The position numbers and the translations under genes were made by a program. Positions 1 through 5,583 of a DNA stretch of 5,904 nucleotides are shown here, one piece after another. The notes under the pieces were generated by a model. That model had not been told where the DNA came from. It worked only from the letters and a program-made list of their open reading frames with translations, and did no database searches. Location of the stretch: contig QHXL01000606.1 in assembly GCA_003222935.1 (NCBI GenBank), positions 1 through 5,904 of the forward strand, in the 5' to 3' direction. How positions within the stretch are numbered: position 1 is the stretch's first letter; every line of letters begins with the position of its first letter. This stretch comes from Acidobacteriota bacterium. GTDB lineage: Bacteria; Acidobacteriota; Blastocatellia; Pyrinomonadales; Pyrinomonadaceae.

Positions 1-151
1 CAACTGAGGTGACACGAGTGTCCGGTTGCTGCGCGGCACCATGCGTCTGCCTCGAGACCAGCGCCCCGGCTGAAAGTGAATAAGGGATCGAAAGTGCCAA
101 TGCGAGAAAGATGAATATCGGTAAAGAGCGTGCTGGAATGTTTGAGGTCAT
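1..151 (-). CDS. Exported protein, N-terminal fragment (runs off left edge)
   Basis: Reading leftwards from the ATG at 151-149, the frame is open for 50 codons to the window edge, so only the N-terminus is visible. It begins MTSNIPARSLPIFIFLALAL: a short n-region with one Arg, a hydrophobic core at about residues 10-22, and small residues (SLSAGA, about 25-30; a second AA at 39-40) that would suit signal peptidase I. The part after the signal (QQPDTRVTSV) is polar and too short to identify a family. Seen directly: the open frame and the signal-peptide pattern. Inferred: export to the periplasm or outside. A weak purine stretch (GGAAA) lies about five bases upstream of the ATG. The gene is divergent from the synthase gene at 629. 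Function unknown. Confidence 0.62.
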   Translation of the reverse strand, partial: MTSNIPARSLPIFIFLALALSIPYSLSAGALVSRQTHGAAQQPDTRVTSV

Positions 152-294
152 TAGGTTTCCGTTCTTTTATCTAATAGCGATTGCTGCCGACGAAGGTAGC
201 ACAAACGATACCGCTTGGACGATTGTGTGAAACGGAATGTCAGATCCAGCTTCTCAGATCTCGTTAACTTCAGGAAACTCTGATTAAGTTTCTT

Positions 295-309
295 AACCGC
301 GAAGCGGTT
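295..309. repeat. Palindrome A of the AACC...GGTT family
   Basis: AACCGCGAAGCGGTT is a perfect inverted repeat: six-base arms around a three-base centre (GAA). It shares its outer AACC/GGTT with two more palindromes at 376 and 442, while the inner two base pairs differ and still pair in each. The pattern suggests one dispersed element family or a repeated structured unit. Confidence 0.7.
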
Positions 310-320
310 GCGTCCCAGAG

Positions 321-354
321 CCCAGGGTTGCCGCGCTTTGGCGGCTACGCTGGG
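321..354. repeat. 34-base imperfect hairpin between palindromes A and B
   Basis: The left arm CCCAGGGTTGCCGC (321-334) and right arm GCGGCTACGCTGGG (341-354) can pair at 12 of 14 positions around the loop GCTTTG. It sits between palindromes A and B, so the three may form one composite repeat of about 96 bases (295-390). It has no T-run after either arm, so it does not look like an intrinsic terminator. Confidence 0.6.
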
Positions 355-375
355 AATAGACGGAGATCGGTTTTC

Positions 376-390
376 AACCTCTAAGAGGTT
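376..390. repeat. Palindrome B of the AACC...GGTT family
   Basis: AACCTCTAAGAGGTT has perfect six-base arms around TAA. The inner pairs differ from palindrome A (TC/GA instead of GC/GC), yet pairing is kept. It is followed directly by GCGGCCGC, itself palindromic, at 391-398. It starts 81 bases after palindrome A. Confidence 0.7.
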
Positions 391-441
391 GCGGCCGCAG
401 CTGTTTGACTCGGAGTATGGGTAAATCGTTAGCATAGGCGT

Positions 442-456
442 AACCCCGTTGGGGTT
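442..456. repeat. Palindrome C of the AACC...GGTT family
   Basis: AACCCCGTTGGGGTT has perfect six-base arms around GTT. This is the third member of the set and starts 66 bases after palindrome B. The inner pairs are CC/GG. It lies about 130 bases upstream of the TATAAT box that precedes the synthase gene. Confidence 0.7.
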
Positions 457-586
457 GGATTACTTAGACCTTGATCAGAACTTTCCTTCAGTTTGTCGTG
501 ATTGTGTGTAGTCCTGGGTTGAAAGATCAGTCCCCATGGGACGTCTGCTCGAGCTTTTCTTGAGAGTGTGGTGCTCGACCTAAATG

Positions 587-592
587 TATAAT
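587..592 (+). promoter_or_regulatory. Candidate -10 box for the synthase gene
   Basis: TATAAT is a perfect sigma70-type -10 hexamer, directly preceded by TG. A start of transcription about seven bases downstream would leave a leader of about 30 bases before the ATG at 629. The best -35 match, TTGAGA at 560-565, is 21 bases away, longer than the usual spacing, so the upstream half is doubtful. Confidence 0.4.
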
Positions 593-628
593 CGCCCGTC
601 TCGTTTCGCACTTAATATTCCATCTTAA

Positions 629-1294
629 ATGAGCCTGCCCTCCCCCAGTACACCGACTGCCGCCCAGGGAAAACTGTCATTGGTCTCGCGGCCAATGGTC
701 TTGTTGTTTGGCGCGACAACATTCCTCAGCGCACTTCTGTTGTTCTGGATGCAACTGATCATCGCCAAGGTACTTTTACCCCGACTCGGTGGAACCCCGG
801 CTGTATGGACCACGTGTATGCTCTTTTTCCAGGTACTGTTGTTGGCGGGGTACTCCTACGTCCTGGCAGTAACAGCGTGGATAGGAGTTCGCAAACAGAC
901 AGTTCTGCATATATGCCTGCTGCTACTTTCATTGCTCTACGTACCTCTAGCCCTGGCAAGCAATGGTTCAATTTCTCAACAAAACAATCCTGCACTCTGG
1001 CTCTTTGCCTTTTTACTAGGTGCGGTGGGGTTGCCGACCTTCCTGATTTCAACTACCAGCCCGCTATTACAGAAATGGTTCACGCGTACCGATGATGTAT
1101 CGGCAAGCGACCCGTACTTTTTGTTTGCTGTTAGCAATGCAGGCAGTCTTTTGGCCTTACTCAGCTATCCATTAATTTTGAAACCGAGTCTTAGCCTGTC
1201 CAGACAGAAACAGCTCTGGGTTGTGGTCTATATCGTGTGCTTGCGCTCTGGAAGTCATCGCGACGTGAGAAAGTTGAACCTCCCGTTTGTCTGA
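629..1294 (+). CDS. Fused MFS/spermidine-synthase-like protein, N-terminal membrane part (frameshifted)
   Basis: This is the membrane half of a protein whose synthase half continues in another frame at 1237-2850. Residues 23-48 and 61-82 form the first membrane segments, with the family-typical stretch LLPRLGGTPAVWTTCMLFFQ at 49-68, further segments at about 92-111 and 122-141, STTSPLLQKWF at 141-151 and SNAGSLLALLSYP at 169-181. From about residue 203 the sequence stops resembling the family: the tail (CLRSGSHRDVRKLNLPFV) is charged and out of place, while the other frame picks up LALW and continues. I therefore read this as a frameshifted gene, not a separate 221-residue protein. The codon just before the ATG is a stop, so this is the first possible start in frame; no clear ribosome binding site precedes it. 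The alternative Met23 is also possible. In the inner membrane such proteins would anchor a cytoplasmic synthase domain; transport activity is not established. Confidence 0.8.
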   Translation: MSLPSPSTPTAAQGKLSLVSRPMVLLFGATTFLSALLLFWMQLIIAKVLLPRLGGTPAVWTTCMLFFQVLLLAGYSYVLAVTAWIGVRKQTVLHICLLLLSLLYVPLALASNGSISQQNNPALWLFAFLLGAVGLPTFLISTTSPLLQKWFTRTDDVSASDPYFLFAVSNAGSLLALLSYPLILKPSLSLSRQKQLWVVVYIVCLRSGSHRDVRKLNLPFV

Positions 1295-2850
1295 AAGATC
1301 CAGAGTCCATATCAGTACGGCGGCGTCTGCATTGGATTCTTTTGGCGTTTATTCCTGCAAGCTTGTTGTTTGGTGTAACGACTTACATCACAACTGAAAT
1401 TGCCCCGACACCTCTGCTCTGGACCATTCCGTTGGCCCTTTACCTGGTGACCTTCGTATTGTCATTCGCAGGCAGGAATTTACTACCCGAAAGATTCGCC
1501 AGTCTCGCACTTGCTGGATTAGCGCTGCTCCTGACGTTGGTGATTGCGGCCAAAGCCACGGAACCGACCACGGCAATCGTCCTTTTACATCTCTGCTTCT
1601 TCTTCGTCGCTGCAACGATCTGTCACCAGCAGTTGGCCGGTGATAGACCATCGGCGACACGACTCGCGGATTTCTACTTGTGCGTCGCGGTTGGAGGAAT
1701 GCTCGGAGGTGTTTTCAACACGTTAATAGCTCCGCTTACATTCAGCACGATCATCGAGTATCCATTGGTGATCGTCCTCGCGTGTTTGATCCAGTCGCGT
1801 GACAACAGTGAGGATACGTCTGCAGATCGCGTGTTTGATTTTCTTTGGCCTTTGGGCATGGGCGTACTCACTATCGTACTGGCCTTGCTTATCAAAGGAT
1901 CAAATGTTGGCCCGGTTGTGGGTGCAGCGATTGTTTTTGGCGCTCCGCTGGTAATCATCAATCACCGTTTTCGGAGCCGGCCGGTCCGGTTTGCTTTGGC
2001 GCTAGGCGCGGTGATGTTGGGAAGCGGTGTCTACTCCGAGATGCAAAACCGTACTCTGCATGCTGAGCGTAATTTCTTCGGTACCCTAAGCGTGAGAAAA
2101 GATCCGGCAAGCGCAACGCATATTCTTTACCACGGCAACACCATTCACGGTCGGCAGTTTGTAGATCCGAGTTTGCAGCGCGAACCGCTGTCTTACTTTC
2201 ATCGCGATGGACCACTGGGAAAGATCTTTGAGGCATATAACTCTAATGCTGGATCACCTAATGTTGCTATTGTCGGGCTCGGCACCGGCTCAATGGCGTG
2301 CTATGCCCTGCCGAATCAACATTGGACCTTCTACGAAATCAATCCCGCCGTCATCAAGGTAGCGCAAACCGCAGAGTATTTTACTTACCTGCATATTTGT
2401 GGAGACTCGTCGACCAAAACAGTTTTGGGTGATGCGCGTCTCGAATTGCAGAACGCCCCCGACCAACATTACGGCCTTATCGTTTTGGATGCTTTTAACT
2501 CTGACGCCATCCCGATCCATCTCATGACGCAGGAGGCAATCAGTCTGTACAGGTCGAAGCTGGCAGCCGGGGGAATGCTGGTATTTCACATTTCCAACCG
2601 CAGTCTCAAACTCGATTCGGTGCTTGCAGATTTGGCTCAACGCAATGGCGCGGCGTGTCTGAGTTTGGCCGACGGAGGTAATGCGGCAACGGGCAAGGAT
2701 CCTTCGGAATGGTTAGTCATGGCCCAGCACTCCCGTGCATTCGACAGCCTGGCCCGAGACCCTCGCTGGCGCAAAGTTGAAGGTCAAAACGGAGCCCACG
2801 CCTGGACCGACGATTTCTCAAACATCGTGAGCGTCTTCAGGTGGTATTGA
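1237..2850 (+). CDS. Fused MFS/spermidine-synthase-like protein, C-terminal part with SAM-binding synthase domain (frameshifted)
   Basis: This is the continuation of the gene starting at 629; the frame is already open from 1195, and the nominal GTG at 1237 lacks a ribosome binding site. Residues 32-265 hold more membrane segments, including TEIAPTPLLWTIPLALYLVT (53-72) and the GGMLGGVFN loop (153-161). From about 275 a soluble Rossmann domain follows: VGLGTGSMA (346-354, SAM motif I), FYEINP (E367, expected ribose contact), GDAR (D399, adenine side), LDAFNSDAIPIHLMTQEA (417-434, D418 and D423 in place of the spermidine-synthase aspartates) and the closing WTDDFSN (523-529). These mark the spermidine-synthase/aminopropyltransferase superfamily. 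The real substrate of the fused membrane members is not known, so polyamine synthesis is only a family label. Restoring the frame gives 740 residues, within the usual range. The stop lies inside a 27-base tandem repeat. Confidence 0.87.
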   Translation: MLALWKSSRREKVEPPVCLKDPESISVRRRLHWILLAFIPASLLFGVTTYITTEIAPTPLLWTIPLALYLVTFVLSFAGRNLLPERFASLALAGLALLLTLVIAAKATEPTTAIVLLHLCFFFVAATICHQQLAGDRPSATRLADFYLCVAVGGMLGGVFNTLIAPLTFSTIIEYPLVIVLACLIQSRDNSEDTSADRVFDFLWPLGMGVLTIVLALLIKGSNVGPVVGAAIVFGAPLVIINHRFRSRPVRFALALGAVMLGSGVYSEMQNRTLHAERNFFGTLSVRKDPASATHILYHGNTIHGRQFVDPSLQREPLSYFHRDGPLGKIFEAYNSNAGSPNVAIVGLGTGSMACYALPNQHWTFYEINPAVIKVAQTAEYFTYLHICGDSSTKTVLGDARLELQNAPDQHYGLIVLDAFNSDAIPIHLMTQEAISLYRSKLAAGGMLVFHISNRSLKLDSVLADLAQRNGAACLSLADGGNAATGKDPSEWLVMAQHSRAFDSLARDPRWRKVEGQNGAHAWTDDFSNIVSVFRWY

Positions 2851-2904
2851 TTCGTGGAGGTCTTCAGCTGGTATTGATTCGTGGAGGTCTTCAGAGGAAT
2901 TGAT
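2825..2904. repeat. Three 27-base tandem units over the synthase stop codon
   Basis: Units lie at 2825-2851, 2852-2878 and 2879-2904 (27, 27 and 26 bases). Each begins TCGTG and contains GTCTTCAG, and each ends with ATTGAT. Unit 1 is the real 3' end of the coding sequence. Units 2 and 3 are copies beyond the stop, and unit 2 repeats the final codons and the TGA in the same frame. Unit 3 is one base shorter and more diverged. This looks like slippage or tandem duplication of the gene end. Confidence 0.8.
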
Positions 2905-2935
2905 GTGTTGTCACCGGCGGTTAATGGGAAAATGA

Positions 2936-3223
2936 TCATTTAGGTGCTGCACCTTCAAAGTAAGCTTTTATTTTTGGAAAATCATAATTTGCTACCTTCC
3001 TACCTAAATCCAATCCGGCGATGTTATCAGCTTGAATATGGTACCCCCCGAGGATGCGAGAGATTCCAGCCATTTCGGCCGTCGCGCTGAAGGTCGGAAG
3101 TTCTAAAACAATCGTGCCATCACCCTGAAAGTCTGTGCTCGGCTTGCCGTCCTGGCTTTGTTTGATTTCACAGGAAATTCCTGGTTCAGTTAACTCGCCC
3201 GCGTGGCGTGTGTAGGTTGCGCC
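2936..3223 (-). pseudogene. Out-of-frame C-terminus of the vanadium haloperoxidase-like gene
   Basis: This is not a separate gene but the last 95 codons of the one starting at 4433, displaced by one base. Read from 3223 leftwards it gives GATYTRHAGELTEPG and ends EGAAPK with a TGA at 2938-2936. Its key segment is SRILGGYHIQAD, which fits the vanadium haloperoxidase motif SR-x5-H-x3-D exactly; in full-length numbering this is R459 (vanadate contact), H465 (expected vanadate ligand) and D469. With it the protein is 498 residues. Without it the raw reading frame lacks the metal-ligand histidine and could not be active. Seen: the open frame and the motif. Inferred: the displacement comes from one surplus base in the seven-A run (plus strand) at 3224-3230. 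Confidence 0.85.
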
Positions 3224-4433
3224 AAAAAAATGCTGCGCTGACCGTACTGTGACCGGAAACGTATCCCGGAAACGGAGGCGTGATGAAGGAAAGCGGTGAG
3301 TAAGGATGCCAATCGGCCGCAGGCAAAGTGATTACGCCTCTGCCGACGCCATTCCAACCGCGCACCATTTTATCTTTGTAGTAATACCGGATAAGCGTCC
3401 ACGGGCGCGACGAATCGTAAAACCGCTTGGCTTCCCAGGCTGCGATAAAAGCGTCAAACGCCGTGACCCCCACCGCAAAAAATAATTTGACGTCTTTATC
3501 AATATCGTATTTATCGCGCAATGAGACTGCTTGCGCAAACTTCAGCCAATGACCCGACTGTCCCGTCGAACGCGGTCCGTCTCGCATAAATTCGACAATC
3601 GCTTTTTGTTGAAGCGTGAGGGTCGCGTTATACATCAAAACTTCGTCAACTTCTTTTCTTAATTGCTCGGAACCTACCTTCGGCGGCGGCGGAGGGCGGA
3701 ATTGGTCGCTGCGTTCGAGCGCAAACGGTTTGACTCGATACCAATGCGGGGTCAAAAACCCAGGCGTGACTTTCTTCTTGTCGGCAAGCGTAAATTCTAT
3801 GGGCTGCCAGCAATCAGGGTCAGTAGTTTTGTTCGATGCGTTTACTGGTCGATAAAAAGTGTAATCGGAGTAAGGTTTGCCATCTGAACCTGGCTCATCG
3901 CCGAACTGATTGGCGCCGTCTCTATGACGATATTCAAGCAGTGCCTCGGCTGCGACATTTCCAATGCCCTGCGGTTTGGTTATGTTGGTTGTTTTATCGT
4001 TCGGGTCAAAACCTCGGTTGCGCATTTGTTCATCGAGCCACGGCTTATCTTCGGCAAACTGATCGAGCATGGATCGGTAGGCAGCATAAGCAATGGCAAT
4101 GCGTTTATTGGCTTCCGTGCGCTCAGGAGCCGGCCGCCGTAGCTTTCCGCCGAGGCGTGTGCCGTCTGCTTTGTCGTCGTAAGCCGCCCACGCGTCATAC
4201 ATTGCAGTCGTAATAATCATCAGCATCCGCGAACCGACCGTAGGTCGCGGTGCTACACGCTCATGTTCACGCGCGGTTGCTTCTAGCGCTACGTCGAGCC
4301 ACTCGTGAGCGGCGGATTTGTTGTCAGAGGTTTTTACTGTTTTTGTAAGTGATTCTGTTGAGGTTGGTGACAAAAGGAATATCAGGATTAAGGCGACTGT
4401 AATTGCATGGGGAGATCCGGCAATTGACCGCAT
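3186..4433 (-). CDS. Vanadium-dependent haloperoxidase/PAP2-superfamily protein, frameshifted near its C-terminus
   Basis: The likely role is a secreted or periplasmic enzyme that uses vanadate to oxidise halides with peroxide; phosphatase activity is an alternative, since the fold is shared with PAP2 acid phosphatases. An N-terminal signal segment (ITVALILIFLL, 11-21) is followed by an alpha-helical domain with HEWLDVALEATARE (43-56) and TTAMYDAWAAYDD (75-87), typical of bacterial members. Active-site motifs: KRFYDSSRP (336-344; K336 and R343) fits K-x6-RP, and VSGHS (392-396) carries S393, G394 and the expected acid-base H395. The raw frame then reads FFWRNLHTPRGRVN and stops at 3186; dropping one T of the coding-strand T7 run at codons 402-404 restores 95 more residues with the third motif. 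The start at 4433 has GGAGAG seven bases upstream. The natural substrate cannot be told from sequence, and neighbours give no hint. Confidence 0.88.
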   Translation of the reverse strand: MRSIAGSPHAITVALILIFLLSPTSTESLTKTVKTSDNKSAAHEWLDVALEATAREHERVAPRPTVGSRMLMIITTAMYDAWAAYDDKADGTRLGGKLRRPAPERTEANKRIAIAYAAYRSMLDQFAEDKPWLDEQMRNRGFDPNDKTTNITKPQGIGNVAAEALLEYRHRDGANQFGDEPGSDGKPYSDYTFYRPVNASNKTTDPDCWQPIEFTLADKKKVTPGFLTPHWYRVKPFALERSDQFRPPPPPKVGSEQLRKEVDEVLMYNATLTLQQKAIVEFMRDGPRSTGQSGHWLKFAQAVSLRDKYDIDKDVKLFFAVGVTAFDAFIAAWEAKRFYDSSRPWTLIRYYYKDKMVRGWNGVGRGVITLPAADWHPYSPLSFITPPFPGYVSGHSTVSAAFFWRNLHTPRGRVN

Positions 4434-4440
4434 ACGTTAG

Positions 4441-4446
4441 CTCTCC
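4441..4446 (-). promoter_or_regulatory. Ribosome binding site of the haloperoxidase-like gene
   Basis: On the minus strand GGAGAG lies seven bases before the ATG at 4433-4431. It is the clearest Shine-Dalgarno sequence in the window and fixes this start over later in-frame ATG codons; it also keeps the signal peptide. Confidence 0.65.
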
Positions 4447-4503
4447 GTGTTAGCAAAATTAGCGAAAGAAAAAGCAGAGATTGGTAGGACGCCAGGCGAA
4501 ACT

Positions 4504-4525
4504 GTTTATTTTCCCAATAATAAAC
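4504..4525. repeat. AT-rich inverted repeat upstream of the haloperoxidase-like gene
   Basis: GTTTATT (4504-4510) and AATAAAC (4519-4525) are perfect seven-base arms separated by eight bases, in the 166-base gap between the two minus-strand genes, about 70 bases upstream of the haloperoxidase start. It could be an operator or a weak hairpin; chance is also possible in AT-rich DNA. Confidence 0.35.
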
Positions 4526-4599
4526 TTCGGAAAACTCAAGCCCATCCTCAAGTAAACGGCTTGATTGCAAAAAGGGTTCAGTTGACTGCATTAATGAAT

Positions 4600-5493
4600 T
4601 TACATTCGCTTTTCACTGTCGGTTCGAGCCATACGATCAACGAATTCCGATTTTACATGCGGGTAACGCTGCCGAAAGGATTCGAGTAGACGCGTCCATT
4701 CACGCAGATTGTGGGCGTGATAATCATCGAATCGTTTGTCTCTCCAGAAACTGCGCTCTCCCAAATGAAACGTCATATGTAAATCTCTAAACTCCTGAAA
4801 ATTTATCGAGTAATAGACCAGGTTAAGAGCCAGCACCGCTCCAACCCGACGCATACCGACGCAGACATCTCCTAAAGAAAAACGCGGGTACACTTGTCGT
4901 TTGAAGATATAACAATCTCGCCCCGGATGCGGTCTGCCAAGTTGAGCATACATTAACGGTATCTGATCCAAGTCTTGAAAAGTTTCGGGAAGAACGCGCC
5001 GGTTTATTATGAAAGCATCAACCCCCTGATTAATGATTCTATTTACTGTTGAATAGAAATATGGCTGCAAGGCAATATCAACGCCCGTGTAAATTAAATA
5101 CTCCGCATCCGTCGCGGCAAAGAGCCGGTCTAAAATGTCTTTGAGCAAAGGTAATCTGCGAGGATACTTGAATGTTGCAATATCCATAATCGAGCGATTC
5201 AAATCAGGAGTCATGAAAAAGTCCGGTGGAACGATTGACCTGTCTTCAAAATACTGGGCTGAATAAAATTCAACTTGAAGTTCGTCTTTAGCAAAATCCT
5301 TCGCAGTTTGCATCGTCTTGAACGTAACAGGCTGCGCTCTAAAAAGATCAGAATCAGGTGGGACGATTAAAGGATGTACGATATGGGCGAACTTTCTCAT
5401 AGGCGGAGTGACTTGATCCGGGGTAAGGCTTTCAGAAGTTTTCAGAAGTTTTCGTGCGCGATGAGCAATCAGAATTTCGTGTTCATGGTCCAC
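4600..5493 (-). CDS. Hypothetical protein, possibly GT-A-fold glycosyltransferase-like
   Basis: I do not recognise a named family with confidence. The protein (297 residues from GTG at 5493) has no signal peptide and no membrane segment. An alternating strand/helix pattern near the N-terminal half leads to YLIYTGVDIALQPYFY (132-147), which resembles the acidic nucleotide-sugar/metal site region of GT-A glycosyltransferases. Further conserved-looking blocks are AFIINRRVLP (160-169), RPHPGRDCYIFKR (187-199), LGDVCVG (207-213) and DLHMTFHLGERSFW (237-250). The C-terminus is polar. The start is uncertain: residues 1-31 look unconserved and contain a 10-base DNA duplication, whereas Met32 (ATG at 5400-5398) opens MRKFAHIVHPLIV, a natural first strand; neither start has a good ribosome binding site. 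The following methyltransferase-like neighbour on the same strand fits a glycan-modification locus. Transferase function is inference only. Confidence 0.72.
   Translation of the reverse strand: MDHEHEILIAHRARKLLKTSESLTPDQVTPPMRKFAHIVHPLIVPPDSDLFRAQPVTFKTMQTAKDFAKDELQVEFYSAQYFEDRSIVPPDFFMTPDLNRSIMDIATFKYPRRLPLLKDILDRLFAATDAEYLIYTGVDIALQPYFYSTVNRIINQGVDAFIINRRVLPETFQDLDQIPLMYAQLGRPHPGRDCYIFKRQVYPRFSLGDVCVGMRRVGAVLALNLVYYSINFQEFRDLHMTFHLGERSFWRDKRFDDYHAHNLREWTRLLESFRQRYPHVKSEFVDRMARTDSEKRM
5431..5450. repeat. 10-base direct tandem duplication
   Basis: TTCAGAAGTT occurs twice in a row and is followed by TTC, which begins a third copy. Its length is not a multiple of three and it lies in the first 31 codons of the longest reading of the 4600-5493 gene, which favours the later start at 5400. 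Confidence 0.6.
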
Positions 5494-5502
5494 ACTTTCT
5501 AG

Positions 5503-5508
5503 ATTATA
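5503..5508 (-). promoter_or_regulatory. Candidate -10 box for the 4600-5493 gene
   Basis: On the minus strand TATAAT is a perfect -10 hexamer in the gap after the methyltransferase gene. Transcription would start near 5496, only about three bases before the GTG at 5493, but about 95 bases before the ATG at 5400. No good -35 hexamer is seen at 16-18 bases (the nearest reads AGCATT). Confidence 0.35.
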
Positions 5509-5583
5509 AGCGCTGCTATTTCGCTAATGCTTTCATCGTCGTTGTTAACGATAAATCCAGCCCGCCATACTTAAAATTCAGTA

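Larger units (their letters stand above)
152..628. other. Divergent intergenic region with palindromes, no convincing gene
   Basis: This 477-base stretch separates the leftward exported-protein gene from the rightward synthase gene. Two minus-strand open frames (151-435 and 429-611) cross it, but they read through the palindromes, have no family resemblance and have odd composition, so I do not call them genes. It contains three short AACC...GGTT palindromes, one 34-base imperfect hairpin, a further small palindrome (GTCCC-CAT-GGGAC, 530-542) and a TATAAT box at 587-592. No tRNA, rRNA or transposase gene is visible. Confidence 0.6.

Noticed and set aside
151..435. Minus-strand open frame of 94 codons
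   Set aside because: It reads through palindromes A and B and the 34-base hairpin, has no recognisable family features, and is best explained as repeat DNA that happens to be open.
295..456. CRISPR-like array
   Set aside because: Only three short, non-identical palindromes with unequal spacing (81 and 66 bases) and no constant repeat of 25-40 bases.
429..611. Minus-strand open frame of 60 codons
   Set aside because: It crosses palindrome C and the putative promoter of the synthase gene, and its product has no protein-like pattern.
1217..1240. Programmed -1 ribosomal frameshift joining the two synthase halves
   Set aside because: There is no slippery heptamer or evident downstream stem, and family members are normally encoded in one frame.
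2905..2935. Bidirectional terminator between the convergent genes
   Set aside because: I found no stable stem followed by a T-run in this short gap; the tandem repeat does not form a clear hairpin either.
4388..4591. Minus-strand open frame of 67 codons before the haloperoxidase
   Set aside because: It overlaps the haloperoxidase signal-peptide region in another frame and shows no family features; the gap is more likely regulatory.
4447..4689. Plus-strand open frame of 80 codons
   Set aside because: It starts at a GTG without a ribosome binding site and overlaps the 3' end of the well-supported minus-strand gene at 4600.
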